Origin: G963676655 sp963676655
GTDB taxonomy: Bacteria; Verrucomicrobiota; Lentisphaeria; Victivallales; Victivallaceae
Direction: 5' to 3'
DNA: 64,000 nucleotides
NCBI GenBank assembly: GCA_963676655.2
Contig: CAXXKX010000003.1
Span: forward strand, 434,001 to 498,000
This document shows, one piece after another, positions 8,850 through 17,911 of the stretch. Within the stretch, counting starts at the first letter, position 1. Every line of letters starts with the position of its first letter. A model generated the notes under the pieces. The model saw nothing but the letters and a program-made list of their open reading frames with translations, did no database searches and was not told where the DNA came from. Both the position numbers and the translations under genes were made by a program.

Positions 8850-10331
8850 TCATGCATCCAGCCCCAGCCGTTCATATTGGCAATCCGGGGCATCATACTT
8901 TTGCAGCATATTTATCATTCCGGAGGCGAGCTTCCGTTCCAGTTCCGGATTACATATATTATTTTCCATACAGGGATCGACAGAAATGTCATAGACCTCA
9001 TTTTGATCGGGAGAATTGTGATGCCGATATGATTTTTTAGGGATCCTGAAATGAGGGATGCTATGACAATGTTTGAGAAACACTCCGTGATCCGCCGCGG
9101 CCAATAAGTCCTGCGGATAATAGTCGACAGTGCTCCGCGCAATCGCCGTATGTATATAAGTAATACTGTCCTTCAGGGGATGCCGGATATAAACATAGCG
9201 ACCGTCAAAATAATTCACATCCTTACTGAAATAGCCATACAGGATGGCGTCATGATACGCCGCGTTATTCTGTTCCAGCAAATGCAGATATGATTTCCCA
9301 TGCACGCCATCCGGGACACCGGCCCCATGCAGCTGCATCAGGGTCGGCATATGGTCAATAGTCGCGGTTAATGAGGAAACACGCCTGGCCTCACAACCGG
9401 GCACACTCACAATCATAGGAATATGAACCAGTTCCTGATAGTCTTTCATGTAATTTTTGGCCCAGTAACCATGTTCCCCGAGCAAGTGTCCATGATCGGT
9501 AGTCAGGATAAGCACGGTATCATCCCACATCTTGTATTCATCCAGCGCGTCCAGCAATTTTCCAAGGTGGGCGTCGGCCATCGTCAACGCGGCAAGATAG
9601 CGCCGCCGAATATGATTTATCGATTCTTCGTCATCGACCTCGGGATCAAGGGGGGCGTATTCCGGCCAGTTATGCAGAGGACCGTTCCAGTCGTCGCCAT
9701 ACATATCAAGATACTTGTCAGGACAGTCAAAAGGTTCATGCGGATCAAACAATTCAAGATGCAAATGCCAGTTGTCAACGTCATGGTTCAACCCGACAAA
9801 TTCAACTGCCCGTTCAAAACAGCGTGGAGTCGGATATGACTGGTCGCTCTGCATATCGCAATGGGAACGGTTGGCCCAGTAACGGGTGAATTTGGGATTA
9901 CCCTTTCCCCGGCCCATGTATTCGGCAGGCCGTTCAGCCGCGATATCGGGACGCCACGCGTCTAATTCCTGGCCCCGCTCGAACTCCCAGCTGTCAAACA
10001 AAGTATGGTAGACTTCGCCGCCGGAATGAAAGTAGTGGTAATGGTCGGTAATCATATGACTGTAAACATTTGCCTGTTTGCGCAACTCTTTCGGCAGCGT
10101 ATCGTCCCAGGGTTCGATCGGACCCCACGGCGTCTCAAGAAAATTACTCCTGCCGGTCATCATTTCACGTCTGGCGGGCATGCAAGGCAAAGAACCGGCA
10201 TAATGGTTGTCAAAAACAATTCCGCGAGCCGCCAACCGGTCAATATTCGGCGTAATCGCGGGAGAACCCGAATTATAACAGTGCAACAAGTGACGGTTCA
10301 ACGAATCCATCACTATGAAAACAGTTCTCAT
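8850..10331 (-). CDS. Sulfatase (formylglycine type)
   Basis: 493 residues. The opening TVFIVMDSLNRHLL with Asp9 supplies a metal ligand. Cys50 lies in C-M-P-A-R, which fits the CxPxR motif that is converted to formylglycine by an anaerobic or aerobic maturase (none in this window). TTDHGHLLGEHG is the second metal-binding segment. No signal peptide is evident, so it may act in the cytoplasm or be exported by an unseen route. Known family members remove sulfate esters from glycans. It is 41 bases from the hydrolase gene upstream, same strand, likely one operon with the glycosidase genes. Confidence 0.9.
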   Translation of the reverse strand: MRTVFIVMDSLNRHLLHCYNSGSPAITPNIDRLAARGIVFDNHYAGSLPCMPARREMMTGRSNFLETPWGPIEPWDDTLPKELRKQANVYSHMITDHYHYFHSGGEVYHTLFDSWEFERGQELDAWRPDIAAERPAEYMGRGKGNPKFTRYWANRSHCDMQSDQSYPTPRCFERAVEFVGLNHDVDNWHLHLELFDPHEPFDCPDKYLDMYGDDWNGPLHNWPEYAPLDPEVDDEESINHIRRRYLAALTMADAHLGKLLDALDEYKMWDDTVLILTTDHGHLLGEHGYWAKNYMKDYQELVHIPMIVSVPGCEARRVSSLTATIDHMPTLMQLHGAGVPDGVHGKSYLHLLEQNNAAYHDAILYGYFSKDVNYFDGRYVYIRHPLKDSITYIHTAIARSTVDYYPQDLLAAADHGVFLKHCHSIPHFRIPKKSYRHHNSPDQNEVYDISVDPCMENNICNPELERKLASGMINMLQKYDAPDCQYERLGLDA

Positions 10332-10372
10332 TATCTCAATACTCCATAACAGTTTTTTATGATTTTAAAAAT

Positions 10373-11443
10373 TCAGCTCAAATACTTTTTGAAAAAATCC
10401 ACCGATTTATTTCCACCCCAGGCATGTCCGCCCGGGAACAGATCCAGAGACAGTTTATCCGGGATCCCGGCGGCATCATAAATATTCTCAAGTTGTTTGT
10501 AACATGCCATAGCGGCATCAATTTTAAAACATTCGTCATAGACACCGATATCAATCAACAACGGGTCAGGAGCGATCAAGCCCTGGAGGTCGGGAACATC
10601 CACCAGATAAAACAGCCCCGGTGCAATCTGCATTCCGCAATAGTTCAAATCCCGGATTCCGAAATTGGCCCATAGATCGCTATACCCCATAACCTCTGCC
10701 GCTTTCAACCGGGAATCACATAATTTCATCCACACCGACATTGTTCCCCCGCCGGAAAGCCCCATAACCCCAAGGCGTCCCGAGTCAACTTCATCCAATG
10801 AACAAATAAAATCGACAGCAGCGGAACCATGCGCAATATTAATGGCCAATGACGTTGTTCCAAGCATTGTCGCGTGTAAATAATACAAATTACACCAGTC
10901 TTTTGTCCCCGGATTGCCGATATGGTTCGGTTTACGGCTGTCATTGCGCTCCCCGAAACCTATCCAGTCGATCGCGAAAGTCACAAAACCGTTTTGGGCC
11001 ATGACATGACCGTAATTATAATTATGTTTCCGGATATGCGCGGCTAAATCATCCGACGAATCATTCCCCATGACAGGTTCTTTTCCATATACGCCGTGAC
11101 CGTGACAACATAAAATTGCCGGAAGTTTATCGCCCGGTGAAATATTGCATGGATAGTTTATCAGCAGATTTGCCGAGATACCCGGCCCAACATCTATCAC
11201 CCACCGCTGTTTACGCAGTCCGTCATGCATCCATTCCGCCAGCAGTTCAGGATCAGCCGGCACCTTATCCGGAAAACGCCCCAGACACTTTTTCACTTCC
11301 GGCAAAGCCTGATCCTTCCATAGCTGGAAGTCGCTTATTCCGCAATCGCTAAAGCGATATATCGGGTTATGGGCGTTGGCCCAATTTGTGAACATCCTTT
11401 GCGGGCTCAAATTACGCAGCGACATTTCTTTTTCCAATCTCAT
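10373..11443 (-). CDS. Alpha/beta hydrolase, acetyl-esterase / dienelactone-hydrolase type
   Basis: 356 residues. The core has the oxyanion segment LCCHGHGVYGKEP, the nucleophile elbow GLSGGGTMS, and a late His in FPGGHAWGG, giving a plausible Ser-Asp-His triad. No signal peptide. Such enzymes in glycan loci are often carbohydrate acetyl esterases; that specificity is inferred. The ATG overlaps the stop of the decayed gene upstream (TAATG), suggesting old translational coupling; an ATG seven codons in has its own GGAAAAAG site and may be the present start. Confidence 0.75.
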   Translation of the reverse strand: MRLEKEMSLRNLSPQRMFTNWANAHNPIYRFSDCGISDFQLWKDQALPEVKKCLGRFPDKVPADPELLAEWMHDGLRKQRWVIDVGPGISANLLINYPCNISPGDKLPAILCCHGHGVYGKEPVMGNDSSDDLAAHIRKHNYNYGHVMAQNGFVTFAIDWIGFGERNDSRKPNHIGNPGTKDWCNLYYLHATMLGTTSLAINIAHGSAAVDFICSLDEVDSGRLGVMGLSGGGTMSVWMKLCDSRLKAAEVMGYSDLWANFGIRDLNYCGMQIAPGLFYLVDVPDLQGLIAPDPLLIDIGVYDECFKIDAAMACYKQLENIYDAAGIPDKLSLDLFPGGHAWGGNKSVDFFKKYLS

Positions 11444-11793
11444 TAATTACTAAATTGATCCGTTAAATCCAATTCGCACGATCCCTTTTTAACGCTGAAA
11501 ACTTTTTCCTGTTTATTGCAGATTATTTTCAGGCTGTAATCGTGACTTGACGATATATCTATTCTTCCGTTTTCCAGCTTCAAACCAGTTTCAACCGTGC
11601 CAAAACGAAGACGTTCTATTCCATACGTTTCCTCTGATCTGATATTCCAAACCAATTGGTTCTCCGGTACATTTACTCGAAATCCCAGAATATTCTCTAT
11701 CAGGAGATTGATCAGACAACAGGTCCAGCCGCAAAATTCCTCACGCGCGGCGCCAGGTAATTTTAACCGTCCTGTAGCTGATATTTTCGGTAA
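11443..11793 (-). pseudogene. 5'-truncated remnant of an (alpha/alpha)6 glycosidase
   Basis: The frame is open from just after a TGA at 11794 to a TAA at 11443 but has no ATG or GTG start; the first usable codon is a TTG at 11655. Its peptide (EEFCGWTCCLINLLIENILG, then GIERLRFG) aligns with the C-terminal segment of the intact glycosidase just upstream (PDFVGWSGLGPISMLIENII, then GIENLRFG). It is therefore the tail of a second, diverged copy whose catalytic part is gone. It lies between the intact gene and the esterase-like gene, so the operon once carried two such enzymes. Confidence 0.7.
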
Positions 11794-11831
11794 TCATTGC
11801 TAATACTTTTTATTTTTCCGCGTTAGTTGAA

Positions 11832-13250
11832 TTAACGTCCGGTCCTTATAAATTCGACATTCACTTCACAGTCCGCAGTAACAATTATTTCCGGATTTTC
11901 CTGCAAACTTTTTCTCTTCTGAGCCAGAAGCGATATTCTGTGCGGACCAAACCTGAGATTTTCAATACCGTGTTCGGCAAGATCGTCGCTGACCCAGGTT
12001 ATTTTGTGTTTCGGATAATTAACCTTGATCCCGATAATGTTCTCTATCAGCATTGAAATCGGCCCCAAACCGCTCCAGCCGACAAAATCGGGGCGCACCC
12101 AGTTCCATATCTGTTCAGTCGGTTTGCGGTGCTTTGACGGCGTCTCGTTTTCCGGCGAGTAACACTCCCATATCGTGTGCGGAGAAAAATTTTTCCATAC
12201 CTTGTAAATATGTTCAAGATACTTTTCCGCGATCACTTTCGCCCGTTTATGATAATTATAGTTTTCAAGTCCCCGCGTAATCATATAGTTGTTCGGAGCC
12301 CATACCCCGCCGAGCCAGTAACCTCCGTCGTCTCGATAGTTGGGGTTATCGTATGACAAGGTCGGAACCGGACACGGCCGGTTGAATTCAGCCGGATTAT
12401 CAAGGTGCTCGAGCATTCCGGCAACCTGTTCTTCACTCGAAGCCAGCGCCAGCAAAGGCCAGAACGACGCGGTCGTCTTGCAACCGGTAAAACTACCCCA
12501 GAGATGAGCGTCATAATAAAAACCGTCACGTTCACACCAGAGTTTATCGTTCAAATAAGCGCACCGTTGCCCGTAAAGTTTTTCAAATTCAACCGCCAGG
12601 TCCTCTTTGCCGGTTTCACGCGCAATACTGCTGATATATTTTGCCGCCAAAGCCTGCTGGGCCGCCAAATCGATAAAGTTGGTATTATGCCCGTCCTTGC
12701 AGCTGCGGCAGGTCCGGGGGGAATTATCCATTCCACTGGAATTACAGTCGGAAAACCAGTACGAGCCATCATCCCGACGCCGGTTCTTTTCTATCCATTC
12801 ATCAAAACGGACCAAGTGATCAAGCACCTTTTTCAGCCGGTCAATATCGCCGGTAACCAGATAATAATCCCATTCAACCCAGGCCGCCAGCGGCGGATTG
12901 ATCCGGCCCCACGGTAATTTGTAGGCGTCTTCCCCGGTCTCGATAATCCGGGTCATTGTAATATAACCGTCATCACGCTGAATCGCGTAAAAATTATCAA
13001 GCGACTCAATCCCGGGAAAGAGATCGGGTGCGTAGCGGCAGAACGCGGCCATAAAGCAGGTATCCCATAACCACAGCCGGTCCGGCCAGCAGCCTTCATC
13101 CATATAGTATTTTGACGCCGTCTTTTCGTTATATGTGATGTGCCGTTTCGCCAGTTCCCAGGCATAATAATAGAGTTCAACCAGATGTTCCCGTTCCGGC
13201 AGGATCGGCCGGGGCAGTTCGCTGATATCCATAAAACCTTGTTTACTCAT
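11832..13250 (-). CDS. (alpha/alpha)6-barrel glycoside hydrolase, MGH1/trehalase-like
   Basis: 472 residues from the ATG at 13250 (MSKQGFMDISELPRPI); the frame continues upstream but overlaps the preceding gene. Motifs CWPDRLWLWDTCFMA, GRINPPLAAW, GGYWLGGVWAPNNYM and TIWECYSPEN are those of the six-hairpin glycosidases related to GH63/GH37 and the MGH1 group. The acid and base residues are probably the Asp in LWLWDT and the Glu in WECYSPE, by analogy. No signal peptide. It follows the DUF4091 gene by 11 bases, so they are cotranscribed. The substrate is unknown; an alpha-linked oligosaccharide is likely. Confidence 0.78.
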   Translation of the reverse strand: MSKQGFMDISELPRPILPEREHLVELYYYAWELAKRHITYNEKTASKYYMDEGCWPDRLWLWDTCFMAAFCRYAPDLFPGIESLDNFYAIQRDDGYITMTRIIETGEDAYKLPWGRINPPLAAWVEWDYYLVTGDIDRLKKVLDHLVRFDEWIEKNRRRDDGSYWFSDCNSSGMDNSPRTCRSCKDGHNTNFIDLAAQQALAAKYISSIARETGKEDLAVEFEKLYGQRCAYLNDKLWCERDGFYYDAHLWGSFTGCKTTASFWPLLALASSEEQVAGMLEHLDNPAEFNRPCPVPTLSYDNPNYRDDGGYWLGGVWAPNNYMITRGLENYNYHKRAKVIAEKYLEHIYKVWKNFSPHTIWECYSPENETPSKHRKPTEQIWNWVRPDFVGWSGLGPISMLIENIIGIKVNYPKHKITWVSDDLAEHGIENLRFGPHRISLLAQKRKSLQENPEIIVTADCEVNVEFIRTGR

Positions 13251-13261
13251 GACAAGTTCCG

Positions 13262-15760
13262 TTATTTGCCGCGTTTGAGGATTTTTTCGATCAGTTCGGC
13301 CACCGCATCTCGGCATGCCCGCAAACGAACCGCGTCAAGCTGATAATTGAGAATTCGACCATCGGAACCTTTCGGCACAATCATGGTGCGGACGTCATCA
13401 AGCGCTTTTTCCGCCTCTTTAACTTCCGAAGCGGAGAGACTTCCACGCTTTTCTTTCAACAATTTTGCCAGCAGAAAGAAATACTCGAAATCTTCAATTC
13501 CCTCACGCATCATCTCCCAGCGGATCGAGTCCAAAGGCCCGTTCTCACCAGGATATACCCAACTGGCGGAAAGGTTGCGGTTAACGAAATTAAGCTGCTG
13601 CCATTCGCCCCACCAGTTCATCGCCCATTCCAGCATCCCGTCGATTTCCGCGGTCCACATCCACCAGAAAAAGATTCTGGAATTAATGGAGCGTGTATCA
13701 ACCTTGCTCATGAAGTCAGGATTATAGACCCAGATTTCGTCTCCTCTTGCTTTGAGTTTTTTACTTAACAGATGCGCCCGCTGTGTATAAAGCGGCTGCC
13801 AGAGATTGAACGCCTCGATAAAACTGGGATGGTACGGGGAATAGGAACCCACCATGGCTTCAGGAAAATGTTTCCTCAGCAGTTTTGCCGACTTGATCAT
13901 TTGATCATAATACTGTTCCCGCGGCTCGTCAAAAATATTAAACAATATGCGATCAGTGATATTGCCTTTTTTAATCTCGGCCCTGAGCAGTTTAACCGCG
14001 GCGACATACCGCCGCTTCCATTCTTTCGACAACTGCTGGTCTTTGGGTCCGAAACTGCTGTCTTTTGGATAATGCCCGACCCCGATCCTGAAACATTTGG
14101 ATAATACGCCCCAGTGATATTCCTTGTCCAAATATCTATCCATAAACTTTCGATAGCCATCAACATTGATTTGGTCGCCATTTTTAAACGAAAATGTCGG
14201 ATAATCAGTGTAAATATGCGATACCCGGTGTTCCGCCAGGTTTTTGACGTATGAATTCCACAATTTTTCCGCCTTGTCCGCTCCGTAGATATTTTTCATA
14301 TAAGCGGGACTGAACTGCGGCAGAAACGTCACATTACGTTTTTGCGGCATTTCAAAGTCATAAACCCGCAATTGCAGCTTCATTTTCAACGCCGGAATAT
14401 TCTTTTCTCCCTGCAATACCTCTATCGTTCCGCTATAATTTCCCCCTTCGGCGTTTTCCGGAACCTTCAAGGTAATCCAAAGCCTGGTGTTTTTACCTGA
14501 AATACAAGCGAATTTTTCCGGTTCAAGCAGACAATCCGGGGTTTCGCCGCTCCAGCCGTTACGGCCGAATGGAACAACCGCGTTATAGTCGTCAACCAGA
14601 CGCCAGCGCAAGGAGTTTGCCGGGATGATTTTACCAGACGCGTTTTTCAGATCCGAAAAACGCAAACTGAAATTGAAAAGATTCTTTGCGGTCCGGAAAA
14701 CCAGTTGAGTCGATTCATACTCGTCTTTGGCGGCGGACATTTTAATTCCGTCTGTCTTCTTGCTGGGCGGAGCGTCGTTATAGAACACCTTCCACTCCGG
14801 AACTTCCGACCAGACGACAATACCTTTGGTTGAGCCCGTTAACCGGGCGGTCGGACTGGTTGCCGGACGCAGCGGCTGCAAAGGTTCGACTTGCAGGGAT
14901 TTCTTCATGGCGGCAACCCCGGAATCAATCGTTCCGGCAAACGGCATTATCGCGATGTCCTGTTTGAAACTTTTTCCGGCAGGGATATACTTATCGCTGA
15001 AGAACGGCGGTACAACAGTTAAGAACCCCTGTTTCTTGCGAACTACGCTGACTCCTTCACTGCCGGGAAAAGAAACTATCGTTCCCAGCTTTTTTTCCGG
15101 TGACCAAACCCCGAACCAGTTATTCATCAGTGGCGCGTCAAGCCCCTTTCGCGGCATACTCGCAACATGGTTGAAAATTCTGGTAAACGGACACAACTTG
15201 CCATTTTTAACCTGACTTCCGGGCATAAACTGCCATAAGCCTTTTTCATCCCAGACAAGACACGGCACCCCGGTTGCCTGGGTTATATATGTTTCCGAAA
15301 TGGAACTCAATTCATAGCGCAACCTGATCACCTGTAACCGGCTGTCAAGGACAACCGTCTTGGTGTAGTTGAAATGTTTATCATGTCCTTTGATGACAAC
15401 TTCGGTTCCTTGCTGCTTAACCGAATCGACAGTAAAACTTATCAGGTCCGGAATGCCGGGGCGCGTCTCTTTATGGGTTTTAGCTTCGATACTGTAAACC
15501 GCCAGCTCCTTTGCGTCCAGATAACGTATCGTCAGGCGAACGGTCGAAATTGAAGAATCCAGCCACTTTCCGCCGTTTTTCCACATAACCCGGTTAATCG
15601 CATAAGCGTTTTTTTCAAGGAGGGTTGCCTGGATATGCGAATTCTTTATGACAATATCTTTCGCCTCCGCGCCTCCTGCATTGAACCATATGGCTGAAAT
15701 TGCAAGGCAGCTTGAACATACCGGCATTCTGAAAATTTTCCGGATCTGATATTTTATCAT
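13262..15760 (-). CDS. Secreted DUF4091 / GH123-like glycosidase
   Basis: 832 residues with a signal peptide of about 33 residues ending AGGAEA. Residues about 40-300 are a beta-rich region; about 320-460 a beta-sandwich (EYESTQLVFRTAKN); about 470-790 the DUF4091 barrel, with NIFDEPREQYYD, FWWMWTAEIDGMLEWAMNWW and the typical end ENGPLDSIRWEMMREGIEDF. GH123 enzymes use substrate-assisted catalysis on N-acetylgalactosaminides; the FDEP acidic pair fits, but specificity is not proven. First gene of the minus-strand operon reaching down to the sulfatase. A 12-bp palindrome (AGGAATATTCCT, 15762-15773) contains its ribosome site. Confidence 0.78.
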   Translation of the reverse strand: MIKYQIRKIFRMPVCSSCLAISAIWFNAGGAEAKDIVIKNSHIQATLLEKNAYAINRVMWKNGGKWLDSSISTVRLTIRYLDAKELAVYSIEAKTHKETRPGIPDLISFTVDSVKQQGTEVVIKGHDKHFNYTKTVVLDSRLQVIRLRYELSSISETYITQATGVPCLVWDEKGLWQFMPGSQVKNGKLCPFTRIFNHVASMPRKGLDAPLMNNWFGVWSPEKKLGTIVSFPGSEGVSVVRKKQGFLTVVPPFFSDKYIPAGKSFKQDIAIMPFAGTIDSGVAAMKKSLQVEPLQPLRPATSPTARLTGSTKGIVVWSEVPEWKVFYNDAPPSKKTDGIKMSAAKDEYESTQLVFRTAKNLFNFSLRFSDLKNASGKIIPANSLRWRLVDDYNAVVPFGRNGWSGETPDCLLEPEKFACISGKNTRLWITLKVPENAEGGNYSGTIEVLQGEKNIPALKMKLQLRVYDFEMPQKRNVTFLPQFSPAYMKNIYGADKAEKLWNSYVKNLAEHRVSHIYTDYPTFSFKNGDQINVDGYRKFMDRYLDKEYHWGVLSKCFRIGVGHYPKDSSFGPKDQQLSKEWKRRYVAAVKLLRAEIKKGNITDRILFNIFDEPREQYYDQMIKSAKLLRKHFPEAMVGSYSPYHPSFIEAFNLWQPLYTQRAHLLSKKLKARGDEIWVYNPDFMSKVDTRSINSRIFFWWMWTAEIDGMLEWAMNWWGEWQQLNFVNRNLSASWVYPGENGPLDSIRWEMMREGIEDFEYFFLLAKLLKEKRGSLSASEVKEAEKALDDVRTMIVPKGSDGRILNYQLDAVRLRACRDAVAELIEKILKRGK

Positions 15761-15878
15761 CAGGAATATTCCTTACTTTAAAATAGTTTGTATTTACTTT
15801 AATTACAAGATGCTTGAGTCGTATAATAAGTCGCTTATCCCGGCGATATACCGACTAAAATTCAGACAGGGCACCCAA

Positions 15879-15902
15879 TCCCGTGGACGCAATGCCACGG
15901 GA
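15879..15902. repeat. Perfect 8-bp stem inverted repeat TCCCGTGG / CCACGGGA
   Basis: Eight-pair stem with an eight-base loop, 24 bases past the stop of the pseudopilin gene at 15927. There is no T-run on the minus strand, so it is a transcript-end stabiliser or a REP-type repeat and not a clear terminator. Confidence 0.5.
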
Positions 15903-15926
15903 CAACACTAACAATGTAATCACCGG

Positions 15927-16661
15927 TTAAGGCCTCAGGATTTGCTGGATAAACGACTTGTCATATGCACCGATTGTGCCAACTGAAACACTGGTATCCA
16001 CCTTGAATTCCTCTTCTGTATCTTCGACAATCTGCTGTCCCAGCCGTGCGGCGACATGGCCGTCAGCATACAGGACATTGGCCCGGTCGTTATGCCGCAT
16101 ATGCATGCCAACAGTAGCAGCGTCAAGTGTTATATAGTAATGCTGATTTTTTGAGGCCCAAAGTGTTGTCCCGGTATTTTTGTAGGTCGAATCAACTATA
16201 TAGAGGTATTTGGTCGGATACTTGAGTCGTTTGAAAGCGGTGTAGCCGGAGTATTGCCAGCCATTAGGATGCATGAGCCTGGCGCTGTTTGGAATATTAT
16301 CCCGGTGATATCTGATTCCGTAGGTCATATATGGAGCCTGATTATTGTTCGGATTATAATTGATTGGTCCGTTGGACGGACAAACACAGGTCTTGGGGTT
16401 GGTCAAATAACCGAGAGTCTTGAATATCTGGCTCCAGGGGCCGCCATAAGCAGCATTTGTATGAATAGTGGAAACTCCATCGTAATCATTGACGTACATC
16501 AACGCTGCGGTCCCTATCTGCTTCAGGTTATTAATGCACTTAATGGCCTTTGCCTTGTCCCTGGCCTGATTTAGTGCCGGCAGCAACATTGACGCGAGAA
16601 TTGCAATAATTGCTATCACGACAAGAAGCTCGATAAGCGTAAAACTGTTTTTGTTTTTCAT
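15927..16661 (-). CDS. Type II pseudopilin (H-X9-DG family)
   Basis: 244 residues, ribosome site AGAGGAAAAAAG. The leader MKNKNS precedes FTLIELLVVIAIIAILASML; the residue before the cut site is Ser. The C-terminus carries H-NDRANVLYA-DG. It is a close tandem paralogue of the gene at 17096-17821: both share the GTIGAYDKSF / GTMYAVDKDF type ending and a central region of similar spacing. Same strand, separated by 434 bases. Surface or secretion-related function is inferred from the family. Confidence 0.85.
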   Translation of the reverse strand: MKNKNSFTLIELLVVIAIIAILASMLLPALNQARDKAKAIKCINNLKQIGTAALMYVNDYDGVSTIHTNAAYGGPWSQIFKTLGYLTNPKTCVCPSNGPINYNPNNNQAPYMTYGIRYHRDNIPNSARLMHPNGWQYSGYTAFKRLKYPTKYLYIVDSTYKNTGTTLWASKNQHYYITLDAATVGMHMRHNDRANVLYADGHVAARLGQQIVEDTEEEFKVDTSVSVGTIGAYDKSFIQQILRP

Positions 16662-17095
16662 CTTTTTTCCTCTTTTGTTAATAATGTTAATAATTTGAGC
16701 GACTAATATTATGAATTCACTATACCCACTTTATAAAATATTTCGTTTAATCCTTTCAATATTTATATTTTCACTCATTATCATCCCATAATTCATAAAT
16801 TTGAACGTTTTTTACTTTTTCTTGAGCTTATGATTTTCATTTTCAGAGACCCCTTTGTTCGGTTTTTAAATTTCCTAAGCAGAAGTGAATAGATGTCTCG
16901 TCACAATTTTTTGAACCGTATTTGACTTTACTTTCAACATTCAACATTCAACATTCAACTTTCAACTCCAGTTATCCCGTTTGAGGGATGGCTGTGATTT
17001 TCAATTGTAACATTATTATATCATAACAGCTTCTCAAATAATCCCAAGTTGTTCTCATGACCATCTGGATATTATGCATTTCGACATGTAAAACA
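16662..17095. other. Gene-free interval with heptanucleotide repeats
   Basis: AT-rich spacer between the two pseudopilin genes. The only distinct feature is the run of five seven-base units TTCAACA/TTCAACT at 16933-16967. A short open frame at 16972-17304 on the minus strand merely overlaps the next pseudopilin gene and is not credible. Confidence 0.5.
16933..16967. repeat. Heptanucleotide tandem repeat (TTCAACW)5
   Basis: Three units TTCAACA followed by two units TTCAACT. A related run of four units lies at 30690-30717. Such short heptamer arrays occur in intergenic DNA and may vary in number. Confidence 0.85.
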
Positions 17096-17821
17096 TTAAG
17101 GCGTATACAAAGTTTTGAGCATAAAATCCTTGTCAACCGCATACATCGTTCCGAGTGATTTTGACGGATCCAGACTGAATTCCTCTTGCGCGTCCGCGAC
17201 AATCTCCGTGCCTTGCCGGGCCGCAACGTGACCATCGACGAACAAAACATTCGCCCGGTCGCTGTGACGGAGATGGGTATTGAAATTAACACTGGCAAAG
17301 TCAATGTAGTAAGACTGCTGGCGATCCAGGGAAGTCGCAGTGCCGATATACACTGAATCCACTAAATATTGAAACCTGGAAGGCCGCTTGACCGTTTTAA
17401 AAATAATATAACCGCTTATCCGTACGGTAGTTCCAGGCCAGAATGTCGCAACATGACTAGGCAGGTCATTTATATGGCGTCTTACTCCGTAGGTTTTGTT
17501 GTCAATTACAAAAGAATACGTCTTTATTGCGGGACAGACTGTTACGTCCAGGTTTTGCAGATATCCATTATCACGAAGCCTTGTGGACCAACGGGTTGCG
17601 GTCGATCCCGAACCCAAAAGATGAATTGGCGAAATCCCCCTGCTGTCATTGACATACATAAGAACGCCGACTCCGGTCTGTTTCAGGTTGCTGGTACATT
17701 TGATTGCCTTTGCTTTTTCCCTGGCCTGATTCAAAGCCGGTAACAGCATTGAAGCAAGAATTGCAATAATTGCAATTACAACTAAAAGCTCGATTAGTGT
17801 GAATTTTTTTGCGCTTTTCAT
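17096..17821 (-). CDS. Type II pseudopilin (H-X9-DG family), tandem paralogue
   Basis: 241 residues, ribosome site AAGGAG. Leader MKSAKK, then FTLIELLVVIAIIAILASML; a Lys precedes the cut site. The C-terminus has H-SDRANVLFV-DG. Of the four pseudopilins in the window it is closest to the one at 15927-16661, sharing LNQAR[DE]KAKAIKC after the helix and the ending around residue 225. It is followed upstream by the UroD-like gene on the same strand. Confidence 0.85.
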   Translation of the reverse strand: MKSAKKFTLIELLVVIAIIAILASMLLPALNQAREKAKAIKCTSNLKQTGVGVLMYVNDSRGISPIHLLGSGSTATRWSTRLRDNGYLQNLDVTVCPAIKTYSFVIDNKTYGVRRHINDLPSHVATFWPGTTVRISGYIIFKTVKRPSRFQYLVDSVYIGTATSLDRQQSYYIDFASVNFNTHLRHSDRANVLFVDGHVAARQGTEIVADAQEEFSLDPSKSLGTMYAVDKDFMLKTLYTP

Positions 17822-17911
17822 TTATTTTCTCCTTGATTTTTGCTTTACAACAAAATGCGTATCCAATTATACTGTTTTAAAACCTTTATTAAATATTCCT
17901 TCATTTTTAGT

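Noticed and set aside
16933..16967. Direct repeats as a possible CRISPR array
   Set aside because: The unit is seven bases with no spacers and no cas genes nearby; it is a simple heptamer array.
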